DNA from: CAZUGO01 sp964619935
Lineage (GTDB): Bacteria > Planctomycetota > Phycisphaerae > UBA1845 > CAIVHJ01
Assembly (NCBI GenBank): GCA_964619935.1
Contig: CAZUGO010000020.1
Location: 1-64,000 of the forward strand
Length of the DNA stretch: 64,000 nucleotides
Reading direction: 5' to 3'
Shown: piece after piece, positions 25,406 through 34,226 of the stretch
How the letters are laid out: each line of letters starts with the position of its first letter
How positions within the stretch are numbered: position 1 is the stretch's first letter
Made by a program: the position numbers and the translations under genes
The notes under the pieces: generated by a model
The model's input: the letters and a program-made list of their open reading frames with translations, nothing else
Databases searched by the model: none
What the model was told of the DNA's origin: nothing

Positions 25406-27343
25406 ATGTCCGAGTGCGTCAGCTTCAGTCGGATCATGCAGTCCTCCAGCGGTGAGCTGGCGCTCTCCGTCGCGGAGCAGGAGCACCTGCAGCAGTGCCC
25501 CGAGTGCCGCCGGCACCTTCGTCTGGCCGGCGACGACCGCGAGTTGGAACTTCAGTTGCGGGCGGCCGAACAGGACATTCGCCGATTTGCCGCCACGCCC
25601 ATGCCGGTGCTCGGCGACTATCAGTTGCTCCAGGAAATCGGCCGCGGCGGCATGGGCGTGATCTACGAGGCCATCCAGAGAAGTCTGAACCGCCGGGTGG
25701 CCCTCAAAATCCTCCCCACGTTGTTGACCTCGCTGCGACCGGACAGCGGCCCGCGGTTTCGATCTGAGGCCGCGGCGGCGGCCCGGCTGCGACATCCCAA
25801 TATCGTGCCGATTCATGATTACGGGTATCACGGTGGATGTCATTACTACGCGATGGAACTGATCCGGGGCTACTCGCTGGATCAGATCATCCGGACCTAT
25901 GGCGCTGCCCGGCAGGCCGGCGGCGCCGTCAACGGGACCGCGGCGCCACCATCGCTGCCACCGGTGGGCCCCGCTCCGATCGCAGCCGTGGTTCCGCAGC
26001 TCGGCCCACCGGAGCAGTTCAAGCCGGACGCGGATTACTTCCAGACGGCTGCCGGCTGGATCGCCGAGGTGGCCGACGCCCTGCAGTGCGCTCATGACCA
26101 GAACGTCATCCACCGCGACATCAAGCCGTCCAACCTGATCTTGTGCGAAAGCGGCAGGCTGATGATCACCGACTTCGGGCTGGCCAAGGACCTCAGTGAC
26201 ACCGCCGCCACCCGTACCGAACAGGTCATGGGCACCTGGCAATACATGAGCCCGGAGCAGGTTCGCGACGGCGGCCAATCGGTGGACCACCGCAGCGACA
26301 TCTATTCGCTGGGCATCACCCTCTACGAACTGTTGACCTTCCGCCCGGCGGTTGACGGCGGCCCGGACCACGAGATTGCCCGGCGGCTGCTGGAGCAGGA
26401 GCCACCGGCTCCGCGGCGGATCATGCCGCAGGTGCCCAGGGACCTGGCGACCATCTGCCAGAAAGCCATCCGCAAGCAGCCGGCGGCCCGCTATGCTACG
26501 GCGGCCGACCTGGCTGCCGATTTGCGGCGCTACTTGAATGACCAGCCCATCCAGGCGCGTCCGCCGCGCTGGTCCGGCCGCGTGATCAGGACGCTGCGCC
26601 GGAATCGACCGGGGGTCGTCCTGGTCCTGGCCGCCGCGCTGCTGGTCACCAGCGTCGTTTCGACGGCGGCGTACCTGGAACTGGCCCGCGAGCGGGCCGA
26701 GTTGCAGGACGCCACCACCGCGAAGTTGGTGACCAATGCCAACAACCTGATGCAGAAAGGTCAATTCAACAGCGCGATCAATCAATACACCATGGCCCTG
26801 ACCCGTGATCCCGGCCTGGCGTATGTGTACTCGGCTCGCGCCGTGGCGCTGTGGGAACTGGGCCGTCTTGACGAAGCCGTCGCCGATCTCGGGTGTGCCA
26901 TCGAACTCAGTCCCCAGCGGCCCGGGGCCTACCTGTGGCGCGGGGTGGTCCATTTGCTGCAAGGCCGGTCAGCGGAAGCGATCGCAGATGTCCACACGGC
27001 GCTGCGATTGCGTCCGGCCTATGAAGAAGCCCTGCTGTTTGCCAGTGTGTGCGCTGGGATGCCGTCGTCGGTCGACGGCAGCGCCGGCGGCGACGTGGAA
27101 GGGATGTTCCGGGCGGCTCTGGCAGCGTTTCTCGCCGGGCGCGGCGACGTTCAGGACCTGGCTGCGAGGGTGACCAGTCCGCGGCAGCAGGCCCTGCTGC
27201 ACCTGGCCGCGGCCGAGCGGGCCCGCGCGGCGGGCGACCTGAACCAGGCCCTCAGCCAGTACCGCAGCAGCGTTGCTGCGCACGATGTGCCCGGAGTCAT
27301 GCGGCTGTACTGCCGGAGCCAATTGGCGCTCTTGGGTCCCTGA
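25406..27343 (+). CDS. Membrane Ser/Thr kinase with anti-sigma-type zinc finger and TPR domain
   Basis: A 645-residue protein. The N-terminus carries an HxxxCxxC motif (EHLQQCPECRRHL, near residues 28-40) typical of anti-sigma zinc-finger domains. The kinase has the glycine loop IGRGGMGVIYEA near 77, VALKIL, HRDIKPSN near 236, TDFGLAKD near 256 and GTWQYMSPEQ, plus a Pro/Ala-rich insertion of about 45 residues before the catalytic loop. One transmembrane helix (about 406-425, VVLVLAAALLVTSVVSTAAYL) follows, then TPR-like repeats (TKLVTNANNLMQKGQFNSAI) to the end, so the TPRs should face outside. ATG 25406 starts just before the zinc finger; its ribosome binding site is weak. A GCTAGAAT sequence near 25291 may be the promoter -10. 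Confidence 0.87.
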   Translation: MSECVSFSRIMQSSSGELALSVAEQEHLQQCPECRRHLRLAGDDRELELQLRAAEQDIRRFAATPMPVLGDYQLLQEIGRGGMGVIYEAIQRSLNRRVALKILPTLLTSLRPDSGPRFRSEAAAAARLRHPNIVPIHDYGYHGGCHYYAMELIRGYSLDQIIRTYGAARQAGGAVNGTAAPPSLPPVGPAPIAAVVPQLGPPEQFKPDADYFQTAAGWIAEVADALQCAHDQNVIHRDIKPSNLILCESGRLMITDFGLAKDLSDTAATRTEQVMGTWQYMSPEQVRDGGQSVDHRSDIYSLGITLYELLTFRPAVDGGPDHEIARRLLEQEPPAPRRIMPQVPRDLATICQKAIRKQPAARYATAADLAADLRRYLNDQPIQARPPRWSGRVIRTLRRNRPGVVLVLAAALLVTSVVSTAAYLELARERAELQDATTAKLVTNANNLMQKGQFNSAINQYTMALTRDPGLAYVYSARAVALWELGRLDEAVADLGCAIELSPQRPGAYLWRGVVHLLQGRSAEAIADVHTALRLRPAYEEALLFASVCAGMPSSVDGSAGGDVEGMFRAALAAFLAGRGDVQDLAARVTSPRQQALLHLAAAERARAAGDLNQALSQYRSSVAAHDVPGVMRLYCRSQLALLGP

Positions 27344-27420
27344 ACCTGCGGCCGTTGATTCGCGATACTTGGGAATGCCACCGCCACCGCCGGCGGACAA
27401 GATTCAGGGTGGGTTCGCTG

Positions 27421-28071
27421 ATGGACTCGTTGATTCCCAATCGATTGTTGTTTCGCTTCGAATTCCGGTTGCGCCATCGGCCGGATCCGCCGCCGATCAG
27501 CGGTGCCCTTGCCGGCTGGACCGATGCCGAGTTGTTGCCGACCCTGGGGCTCATCGATGGTGAGCCTGCTTTCGCGCCGCTGTGGTGCTGCTGGAATGAC
27601 GATGGTTTGTACCTGGCGACCCGGGTTTCCGGCAAGTCTCAGCCGTTGCAGTGTGATCCGGCACACTTCTGGCAGGGCGACAATCTGCGCTTGATGGTGG
27701 ACAACCGTGACACCCGAACCATCAAGCGGGCGAGCCGGTTCTGCCAGCAGTTCTACTTTCTACCATGCGGCGGACCCGGTGGAGCCGCGGTGGCGGGCAG
27801 CGCAGCGGTCAGCCGGGCGAACGAAGATGCTCCGGCCGTTGAGCCCGGTCGTATTCGCGTCGCCGCCCACCGGCAGCCGGATGGCTACAGCCTCGAGGCC
27901 CACGTTCCAGCAGATTGTCTGAGCGGGTTTGATCCCGAGCAGCACCGCCGCATCGGCTTCTACACCATTCTCGAGGACCTGGAATTAGGCCGGCAGTCGC
28001 TGACCATTGGGGACGATCTGCCGTGGCACGTGGACCCGTCGCTGTGGGCCACCGCCGTCCTGGACAGGTGA
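27421..28071 (+). CDS. CBM9/DOMON-like beta-sandwich protein
   Basis: The 216-residue protein has the pattern of family 9 carbohydrate-binding or DOMON-like domains: a tested-object strand WNDDGLYLATRVSG, then FWQGDNLRLMVDNRDTR, and a later YSLEAHVPADCLSGF. There is no signal peptide, so it is likely cytosolic or its start lies elsewhere; a long open frame reaches back to 27049 but overlaps the kinase gene. I have seen similar proteins called CBM9-like in planctomycetes. Ligand and function are unknown. Confidence 0.6.
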   Translation: MDSLIPNRLLFRFEFRLRHRPDPPPISGALAGWTDAELLPTLGLIDGEPAFAPLWCCWNDDGLYLATRVSGKSQPLQCDPAHFWQGDNLRLMVDNRDTRTIKRASRFCQQFYFLPCGGPGGAAVAGSAAVSRANEDAPAVEPGRIRVAAHRQPDGYSLEAHVPADCLSGFDPEQHRRIGFYTILEDLELGRQSLTIGDDLPWHVDPSLWATAVLDR

Positions 28072-28179
28072 GCAGCAATACGAAGCGCGGGCGGGGCACA
28101 CCTGGGTTTCACGGGACCGGCGGCGGCATGCCCGGTCACCTCGGCTCACGGTTGCCCAGGGGCTTGTCGGACGAACTTC

Positions 28180-28761
28180 CTAAAAGTCCGGCGCCAGCAA
28201 GGGGATGTCACGGATGGATTTGTACTTTTGCAGTCCAATCTCCAATGGAAACAGGTCGTCGATCCACCAGCGGCCGTCGATGAGCTGGAATTCCAATTGC
28301 CATCGGGAACCCACCGGTCGATTCATGTGTGCGGTCCGCACCGTGCAGCGGGCCTGGCACTTGAGCGTGGCATGGGTCTTCGCGAAGGTGATCGTGAACG
28401 CATAAACTTCCGGGTCCTCGACGGTGTAGCGCTGGAGCAGGTTGGCGACGGTGCTGCGTAAGTTCTTGGGTGGGCCGACGCCGCGGACGGTGGCGTCGGG
28501 ATGGATGAGGGCCAGCATGGCATCGAGGTCTCCGGCGGCGACGGCTTCCGACAGCACTCGAGTGGTGTGTTGCAGCCGTTCGCGGTCGGTGACCACCAGT
28601 CGTTGAATGGCGAACAGGGCCGCCGTCGCGACCAGTCCGGCCAGCAGCATTCGCCCGGCCGCGGTGGACCGCGATCGGTTCCACAGGCCCCAGAGCACAA
28701 ACAGCAACGGGGCCAAGATCAATGCCAGCCAGAAGGGCTCTTCGAACAGAATCCGGATCAC
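28180..28761 (-). CDS. Membrane-anchored NTF2/SnoaL-like protein
   Basis: The 193-residue protein has two hydrophobic helices (about residues 9-26 and 38-54), followed by a soluble domain that reads like an NTF2/SnoaL alpha+beta barrel (LSEAVAAGDLDAMLALIHPDATV near the start, WQLEFQLIDGRWWIDDL near the end). I chose the GTG at 28761 because GAGGAG lies 7 bases upstream; a longer frame back to 28914 has a low-complexity N-terminus. It is convergent with the CBM9-like gene. No enzyme activity is implied. Confidence 0.65.
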   Translation of the reverse strand: MIRILFEEPFWLALILAPLLFVLWGLWNRSRSTAAGRMLLAGLVATAALFAIQRLVVTDRERLQHTTRVLSEAVAAGDLDAMLALIHPDATVRGVGPPKNLRSTVANLLQRYTVEDPEVYAFTITFAKTHATLKCQARCTVRTAHMNRPVGSRWQLEFQLIDGRWWIDDLFPLEIGLQKYKSIRDIPLLAPDF

Positions 28762-28936
28762 CGATCCGCTCCTCATTCCCGGACGGCTGCTGCGGACTGG
28801 CCGCTGTCGCACACCGGGGTCCGACCAGTCTAACAAATACGGCCGCTGCGTCGCAGGAGCGGCCGGTCCCGGGGCCTGGGAAGCAGCGCCTGCGGCGCGC
28901 TTGTGATCGGCCACGGCGTATGTTCTAATACCGCCG

Positions 28937-29626
28937 ATGAGCCAGTTTCACTCACGCCAGCCTCCGGGCGCTCCCATGGGACAAGATGCCTTCGACGCGG
29001 AAATGACGCCGACCGGGCCTGGGCCGATGAGCGGCATGGCCGTTGCGGGCCTGACCTCCTCGGTGATCTTGTGCTGCCCGCTGACGGTGTTGCTGGGCTT
29101 GATCTTCAGCGTGATCGGCTTGCTGCAGACGGGCGGCGGCCGCCGGCGCGGTCGCGGCTTGGCGATCGCCGGCTTGCTGGTGGCGCTGGTTATCGGCGTG
29201 CCCCTGAATATCGTCGGCGGGATCAGTCTTGCGAAGTATGTCGGGCAGCAGTTCGCCCTGGTGGGAATCCTCAGTGCCATGGACTCGGGGAACTTGGAGG
29301 CCCAAGTTGGGAAGCTCTACGAGTTGTCGTCCGAGTCGTTCCAGGGCAGCGTCAGCGCCCGCCAACTGGTGGACTGGTTCCAGGCCAAGTCCAAGGCCCT
29401 GGGCGGGCTGCAATCGGTGGACATGACCCGGCCGCCGCAGCCGGTCGGCGGCGAATCCGGCAACGCGATCAGCTTCCCGCTGAAGTTCCCCGAGAAAGAC
29501 GTTTCGCTGGAGGCCGCGATCCAGCTCGACTGGCGGCAGGGTATGCTGATTACTGATTTTGTGTTGGACGGCGAGTCCGCGCTGCAGACCCTGGGCGGGT
29601 CCCGGCAGGACCCACCGTCACCGTGA
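28937..29626 (+). CDS. DUF4190-like membrane protein
   Basis: A 229-residue protein with a flexible N-terminus (Pro/Gly-rich to about 30), then two transmembrane helices (about 33-60, MAVAGLTSSVILCCPLTVLLGLIFSVIGLL, and 75-97) separated by a basic GGGRRRGRGLA loop. This two-helix unit resembles DUF4190. The remaining 130 residues are soluble, with a strand-rich section near the end (GNAISFPLKFPEKDVSLEAAIQLDW). It is followed within 11 bases by the LOG gene, so the two may be co-transcribed. Role unknown. Confidence 0.65.
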   Translation: MSQFHSRQPPGAPMGQDAFDAEMTPTGPGPMSGMAVAGLTSSVILCCPLTVLLGLIFSVIGLLQTGGGRRRGRGLAIAGLLVALVIGVPLNIVGGISLAKYVGQQFALVGILSAMDSGNLEAQVGKLYELSSESFQGSVSARQLVDWFQAKSKALGGLQSVDMTRPPQPVGGESGNAISFPLKFPEKDVSLEAAIQLDWRQGMLITDFVLDGESALQTLGGSRQDPPSP

Positions 29627-29636
29627 GTCCAATCCA

Positions 29637-30680
29637 ATGACCGACATGGCCCCCAATTCGACCCGAAGCAGTCCGCAATCCGCCCGGCGTGATCAGGCGA
29701 TCGATGTCTTCCTGCGGGAGCATGCCCCCAGCCCCAATCACGATCTGCTGGCCCAGATGATGGTCACACTCTGCCGCCTGGCACGGGACGGTGCCGGGCG
29801 GGGCGAGGTCAAGATTCTGAACGCCGCCCTCAAGGAACTGCGTTACGCGTTCAAGGTGTTCGGACCGTTCGCGGACATTCCGAAGGTGACCATCTTCGGG
29901 TCCTCTCGGACGCCGGAAGATCATCCCGAGTATCGCCAAGCCCACCAGTTTGCCGAGCGTATCGAGCGTGAGGGCTGGATGGTGATTACCGGTGCCGGCG
30001 ACGGCATCATGCGGGCCGGTCATCATGGGGCCCGCCGCGAACGGAGCTTCGGCGTGGCCATCTCGCTGCCGTTCGAACAGCGCACCAACGACATCATTGC
30101 CGACGACTCCAAGTGCATCAACTTCAAATACTTCTTTACGCGGAAGCTGCTGTTCATCAAGGAAGCCGAAGCCGTGGTCCTGTTCCCCGGCGGTTTTGGG
30201 ACCCAGGATGAGAATTTCGAGGCCCTGACGTTGATCCAGACCGGCAAGGCCGACCTGATGCCGGTGGTCTTATGTGATGCCCCGGGGGGCACCTACTGGT
30301 CGAACTGGGATCAGTATGTCCGCCGTGAACTGCTCGAGAAGGGCATGATCAGCGCCGACGATCTGCACCTGATCAAGATCACCGACGACATCGAGGTTGC
30401 CGTTGAGGAGATTCTGCATTTCTATCGCCGCTATCATTCTTCACGGATGGTCCGCGACAGCCTGGTCATCCGCCTGAAGTCTCCGCTGACCGACGATCAG
30501 GTGACCCTGCTCAACGAGACCTACAGCGATCTGCTGATTTCCGGCGACATCCAATGCACCCCGACGCCGCTGGCCGAAGAGGGCGGTGAATATCCCGGCC
30601 TGCCGCGTCTGGTGCTGAAGTTCGACCGCCGCAGCATCGGCCGTTTGCGCCAGATGGTCAACGCCATCAACGATGCCTGA
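29637..30680 (+). CDS. LOG-family Rossmann-fold protein
   Basis: The 347-residue protein has the LOG (lysine decarboxylase-like) signature PGGFGTQDENFEALTLIQTGK near residue 185, preceded by FGSSRTPEDHPEY and VITGAGDGIMRAG. Plant and bacterial LOG proteins are cytokinin-riboside 5'-monophosphate phosphoribohydrolases or related nucleotide hydrolases. An extra N-terminal helical region and a C-terminal 80 residues go beyond the minimal LOG size. It starts 11 bases after the DUF4190-like gene; a longer frame from 29559 overlaps that gene and is less likely. Confidence 0.85.
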   Translation: MTDMAPNSTRSSPQSARRDQAIDVFLREHAPSPNHDLLAQMMVTLCRLARDGAGRGEVKILNAALKELRYAFKVFGPFADIPKVTIFGSSRTPEDHPEYRQAHQFAERIEREGWMVITGAGDGIMRAGHHGARRERSFGVAISLPFEQRTNDIIADDSKCINFKYFFTRKLLFIKEAEAVVLFPGGFGTQDENFEALTLIQTGKADLMPVVLCDAPGGTYWSNWDQYVRRELLEKGMISADDLHLIKITDDIEVAVEEILHFYRRYHSSRMVRDSLVIRLKSPLTDDQVTLLNETYSDLLISGDIQCTPTPLAEEGGEYPGLPRLVLKFDRRSIGRLRQMVNAINDA

Positions 30681-31188
30681 GCCGGTCGGGCAGCCATCCA
30701 GCCAGCACGAGTCATGACCGGTCATTATGGGTCTTGCCGCTGCCTCCTCACCAGCACGGCTCCGACCGGGGGCCCGGCAGGGTCGACCCGGTATGGGCCC
30801 AAGCGGGGTCTTGGCGACGAGGGCGCGGTCCGCGGCGCGGTGAGGGTTCGGACCCCGGCGCGGCACGGTTTGAACGCGCCGCTGTGGGCAAGCACCACAA
30901 CCGCCGGCCGGCCGGCGTGCCCACCCTCCCCGGGGCAGTCGGTTCGGCACCCAAGTGCAGGTCGACCCCGGAGGGGCACGGCGGTCAGTTTTTTTGGTAC
31001 CACCAAATTAACCAAATGGTATCTTCATTTACTAGTTTTGGTATCTTGATTTGGTCAAAATGGTGGTACCATTTGATGTTTTTGGTATCACCATTTGACA
31101 TAAATCGTGGTACCAAATGGCCACTGCCCCTGCTGGGTGGTCACAATTGGGGGGTCCGCCCGCGGTCTGCTGCCCCGGGTGCGGCGTT
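30681..31188. other. Convergent intergenic region containing the GGTAYC array
   Basis: About 500 bases lie between the 3' ends of the LOG gene (plus) and asd (minus). The first half is GC-rich and has short frames without motifs. A 12-base perfect palindrome ATGACCGGTCAT sits at 30714-30725. The AT-rich tandem array at 30988-31120, listed separately, is the main feature. I see no typical hairpin-plus-T-tract terminator. Confidence 0.5.
30988..31120. repeat. AT-rich array of six GGTAYC cores spaced about 22 bp
   Basis: GGTACC or GGTATC occurs at 30996, 31018, 31040, 31065, 31084 and 31109, giving spacings of 22, 22, 25, 19 and 25 bp. Around the cores a loose consensus TTTTGGTAYCWWCATTTG can be read, and CCATTTGA recurs 22 bases apart at 31069 and 31091. 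The stretch is clearly AT-richer than its GC-rich surroundings. A period near two helical turns suits cooperative protein binding on one face of the DNA. The array lies at the 3' ends of two convergent genes, so it is not an ordinary promoter operator. Confidence 0.8.
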
Positions 31189-32193
31189 TCAGCCGCGGCC
31201 GTTGAGCAGATCGGCGATCTGGATGGCGTTGAGTGCAGCACCCTTGCGGAGTTGATCACCGGACACGAACAGCACGATGCCGCAGCCGGTCGGGTCGCTG
31301 GCATCAGACCGGATTCGCCCCACCAGCACATCATCCTGTCCGGAGGCTTCGATGGGCATCGGGAAGTGGTTGCGCTGCGGATCGTCGACCAGGCGGATTC
31401 CCGGAGCAGCGCTCAGGATCTCGCGAACCTCGGCCGGGCGGATCGGCCGTTCGAAAGTCAGGCTGAGGCTCTCGCTGTGGGCCCGCAGCACCGGGACCCG
31501 GACGCAGGTGGCGCTGATCTGGATGTCGGGGTCGTGAAACATCTTGTGGGTTTCCCGGACCATCTTGCGCTCTTCCTCGTTGTACCCGCTGTCATCGATG
31601 GCCGAATCGTGCGAGAACAGGTTGAACGCGGCAGGATGAGCCAGCACCTTGGAGACCGGCGGCTTGTGGGCCAGGACGTCGCGGGTCTGGTCGAGCAGTT
31701 CCTGCATCGCCGTGGCGCCGGCACCGCTGATGGCCTGGTAGGTGCTGGCCACGATGCGTCTGACCCGATTGTGTTGATGAAGCGGCCACACGGCAACGGC
31801 CATGATGATGGTCGAGCAATTGGGATTGGCGATGATGCCGCGGTGGTGGTGGGCATCCTGGGGGTTGACTTCCGGAATCACCAGCGGCACGGTCTCATCC
31901 ATGCGGAAAGCCGACGAGTTGTCGATAATCACGGCGCCGCCAGCGATCAAACCGGGCGCCCAGCGCTTGCTGGCGGCCGAGCCCGCCGAGAGCAACGCAA
32001 TCTCCGCGCCGTCATAGCGATCATGTTCGAGCGACTTGACGGGCAGGTGGGCGCCGTCATACGACACTTGCCGTCCGGCCGACCGCGCCGAAGCGTACAA
32101 GCTCAGCCGCGCCGCGGGGAACCCGCGGGCCTGCAGGATGGCACACATCTCCTGTCCCACCGCACCGGTGGCGCCGACAATAGCAATACGCAT
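31189..32193 (-). CDS. asd: Aspartate-semialdehyde dehydrogenase
   Basis: The 334-residue enzyme reduces aspartyl phosphate to aspartate semialdehyde for lysine, diaminopimelate, methionine and threonine synthesis. It shows the N-terminal NADP loop IVGATGAVGQEM, the active-site motif ANPNCSTIIMAVAVWPLH with the catalytic Cys, and the later HSESLSLTFERP block. I chose the ATG at 32193, which begins MRIAIVGATGAVG; a TTG six codons upstream is less likely. It is divergent from the ATP synthase operon with a promoter of its own. Confidence 0.94.
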   Translation of the reverse strand: MRIAIVGATGAVGQEMCAILQARGFPAARLSLYASARSAGRQVSYDGAHLPVKSLEHDRYDGAEIALLSAGSAASKRWAPGLIAGGAVIIDNSSAFRMDETVPLVIPEVNPQDAHHHRGIIANPNCSTIIMAVAVWPLHQHNRVRRIVASTYQAISGAGATAMQELLDQTRDVLAHKPPVSKVLAHPAAFNLFSHDSAIDDSGYNEEERKMVRETHKMFHDPDIQISATCVRVPVLRAHSESLSLTFERPIRPAEVREILSAAPGIRLVDDPQRNHFPMPIEASGQDDVLVGRIRSDASDPTGCGIVLFVSGDQLRKGAALNAIQIADLLNGRG

Positions 32194-32234
32194 GAAAGGG
32201 GGTCCCCGCAAGCTCCACTTTAGCCGCAGCGTAC

Positions 32235-32263
32235 AGTTTAGAGACGGCTGGTTCGAGGGTCAA
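32235..32263 (-). promoter_or_regulatory. Promoter of asd
   Basis: On the minus strand TTGACC (32258-32263) and TAAACT (32235-32240) lie 17 bp apart, about 40 bases upstream of the asd start codon. Confidence 0.5.
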
Positions 32264-32317
32264 TTTCGCTCGTGCAAAGTTTCACAAAATACTCCCAAAT
32301 CTTTGCCCCAGCCGACC

Positions 32318-32347
32318 TTGACGACGATCCCGGGGCATTGCTAGACT
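32318..32347 (+). promoter_or_regulatory. Promoter of the ATP synthase operon
   Basis: TTGACG (32318-32323) and TAGACT (32342-32347) are separated by 18 bp. The match is good and it is the only strong candidate ahead of the operon. Confidence 0.6.
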
Positions 32348-32562
32348 ACCGCGCCCGTGGACTTGAGTCCTGCGCTTCGCTCTGCGGGGCGGTCCTGTTT
32401 TGGGGACGTGGGTTTCGGGTCTGGCGAATACCCTGTTTGATGGATGGGCAGCTAGGGGTGACCCTGGATCGCTTGGTCTCTGCCGGGCGTGCGGCAGGAG
32501 CCATTCGCAACCGGGAACCCGAACGTCGGCGGCCCGACGTGCCGCCCGAGCAGGCCCCCGCG

Positions 32563-32796
32563 ATGGCTGTCAACGATCAAAATGAGTCCACCCGCTGGTG
32601 GAAGTACGCCGGCCTGGGATTCGAATTCGTCGGCGTCACGCTGCTGTTCGGCTACTTCGGTCACTTAGCCGACCAACGATGGGACTCTGAGCCCACCGGC
32701 ATGATCATCGGCGGCGCCATCGGGTTTGTCGGCGGGCTCTACCTGATGGTCAAGGCGGTCTGGCCGCTGTTCCGCGACGAAAACGGCAACACCTGA
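32563..32796 (+). CDS. AtpZ/AtpI-like small membrane protein
   Basis: This 77-residue protein has two transmembrane helices (about residues 17-35 and 47-66) in the pattern WWKYAGLGFEFVGVTLLFGYFGHLADQRW and GMIIGGAIGFVGGLYLM, matching the small AtpZ/AtpI-type proteins at the head of many ATP synthase operons. Such proteins are thought to help assemble the c-ring or carry Mg or Ca. Its stop overlaps the ATG of the next gene (TGATG at 32794-32798), which suggests translational coupling. Confidence 0.8.
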   Translation: MAVNDQNESTRWWKYAGLGFEFVGVTLLFGYFGHLADQRWDSEPTGMIIGGAIGFVGGLYLMVKAVWPLFRDENGNT

Positions 32797-33206
32797 TGAA
32801 AGTGTCCCATCAAATCATGCTGGTTCTGGGCGTGCTGGTCGGCCTGACGGCGGCGGGGATTCCGCTGACCCGGGCCACCGTTGGGGCGGCGGCGCTGCCG
32901 GCATTGTGGTGGGCCGCCGGCGGGTGTGCCGCCGCGGCGCTGTGCTCACTGCTGCCGCTGTTGGCGGTGCAGCAACTGCGGATGTACGACCTGTTGCCCC
33001 AGGCCGCCTTGGGTGCGATGACCTTGCGAATGATGCTGACCGGCGGCTTTCTGCTGGCGGTGACTCGCCTGGTCGACCTGCCCTATCGGCCGTTTGTCGT
33101 CTGGCTGATGACCTTCTACCTGGGGCTGCTGGTGGCCGAGACCGTGATTGCCTGGTCCCATCGCCGTTATTGCGATGGGCCGCCGGACCGGAGTGCTGCC
33201 ACATGA
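32796..33206 (+). CDS. atpI: ATP synthase subunit I-like membrane protein
   Basis: The 136-residue protein has about four hydrophobic segments and sits immediately before atpB, the usual position of subunit I, which assists c-ring assembly. The sequence itself is weakly conserved in this family (ALGAMTLRMMLTGGFLL is a typical middle segment), so the call rests largely on position and topology. It overlaps both neighbours by four bases. Confidence 0.7.
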   Translation: MKVSHQIMLVLGVLVGLTAAGIPLTRATVGAAALPALWWAAGGCAAAALCSLLPLLAVQQLRMYDLLPQAALGAMTLRMMLTGGFLLAVTRLVDLPYRPFVVWLMTFYLGLLVAETVIAWSHRRYCDGPPDRSAAT

Positions 33207-34165
33207 GCGGGTCAGTCGGGTGGATGATCCTGGCCTCGGGCAATCCAATGGACCATGTGCTGCCGCATCGCTTGAGCGAGTCGCTGCCGGCGTGGTTCAC
33301 CAACCACATGATGATGCTGCTGGTGGCCGCGGCGGTGTGCCTGCTGATCTTTCCGGTGGCTGCCCGGCGGGTGGCCCTGGTGCCCTCCGGCATGGTCAAC
33401 CTGCTGGAGTCGGTCATGCAGTACCTCCGCAAGGAGGTTGCCGAGCCGTGTCTGAAAGAGGACACCGACCGCTTCATTCCCTACGTCTGGACCACTTTCT
33501 TCTTCATTCTGATCTGCAATCTGCTGGGCATGGTTCCGCTGGAGGGCCTGTTCCTGCTGGTCTTCAAGGTCCGGCACGTCGGCGGGACGGCCACCGCGGG
33601 CTTGTCGGTGACTGCGGGCCTGGCGGTTTTCGCCTTCTTCATGATTCACGTCTCGGGCGTCTGGCAGGTGGCCTACAAGCTGTGGCAGGGCATTGACCTG
33701 CACGGCCACGACCCCGACCACGGTGAGGGCGGCCACACCGCGCCGCAGCCCCAGCCGCTGCCGCTGGCGCTGGTGTTGGGCTTCTTTCTGTACTGGTGGA
33801 ATTTCGCGCCGCACGTCTTTCGGCCGGAGCGCACCGCCTCGCTCCAGGATGTGGCCCTGTGGGTTGCCGACGTGCTGTTCTGGGTGTTCCTGCTGCTGCT
33901 GGAGTTGATCGGGGCGGCGGTCAAGCCTTTTGCCCTGGCCATGCGTCTGATGGCCAACATGCTGGCCGGTCACGTGGTTCTGGGGTCGCTGCTGCTGATG
34001 ATCCCGGTGCTCGGCTCGCTGTCCGATCTGGGCATTGCGGTTCCGACGTTGTTGGGGGCGGCGGCCATCAACGTGCTGGAGCTGTTTGTGGCCTTTCTGC
34101 AGGCCTACATCTTTACATTCCTGACGTGCATGTTTATCGGGGCCTCGATTCACCCCGAGCATTGA
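33203..34165 (+). CDS. atpB: ATP synthase F0 subunit a
   Basis: The 320-residue membrane protein forms the stator half-channels for protons. The essential arginine lies in KPFALAMRLMANMLAGH near residue 250, and the C-terminal helix pair (AAINVLELFVAFLQAYIFTFLTCMFIG) is typical. The protein is longer than average, with a His/Pro-rich loop near residues 170-190 (GHDPDHGEGGHTAPQPQPLP). Its ATG overlaps the stop of the preceding gene as ATGA. Confidence 0.95.
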   Translation: MSGSVGWMILASGNPMDHVLPHRLSESLPAWFTNHMMMLLVAAAVCLLIFPVAARRVALVPSGMVNLLESVMQYLRKEVAEPCLKEDTDRFIPYVWTTFFFILICNLLGMVPLEGLFLLVFKVRHVGGTATAGLSVTAGLAVFAFFMIHVSGVWQVAYKLWQGIDLHGHDPDHGEGGHTAPQPQPLPLALVLGFFLYWWNFAPHVFRPERTASLQDVALWVADVLFWVFLLLLELIGAAVKPFALAMRLMANMLAGHVVLGSLLLMIPVLGSLSDLGIAVPTLLGAAAINVLELFVAFLQAYIFTFLTCMFIGASIHPEH

Positions 34166-34226
34166 TGATCGAAACGATCCGGACTTGGATTCCACCAACA
34201 GGTGGCAAGCACATGTGGAGGTTTGA

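Larger units (their letters stand above)
32194..32562. other. Divergent promoter region between asd and the ATP synthase operon
   Basis: This 369-bp region holds promoter-like sequences in both directions, listed separately. The frame of the small AtpZ-like gene stays open upstream to 32272, but no domain is seen there, so the ATP synthase mRNA would have a leader of about 210 bases. I see no riboswitch or attenuator fold I recognise in it. Confidence 0.5.

Noticed and set aside
28762..28914. N-terminal 51-residue extension of the NTF2-like membrane protein
   Set aside because: Low-complexity sequence, and the GTG at 28761 has a good GAGGAG site.
30988..31120. Operator array of the asd or LOG promoter
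   Set aside because: Both genes end at this point; their starts are about 1 kb away on the far sides.
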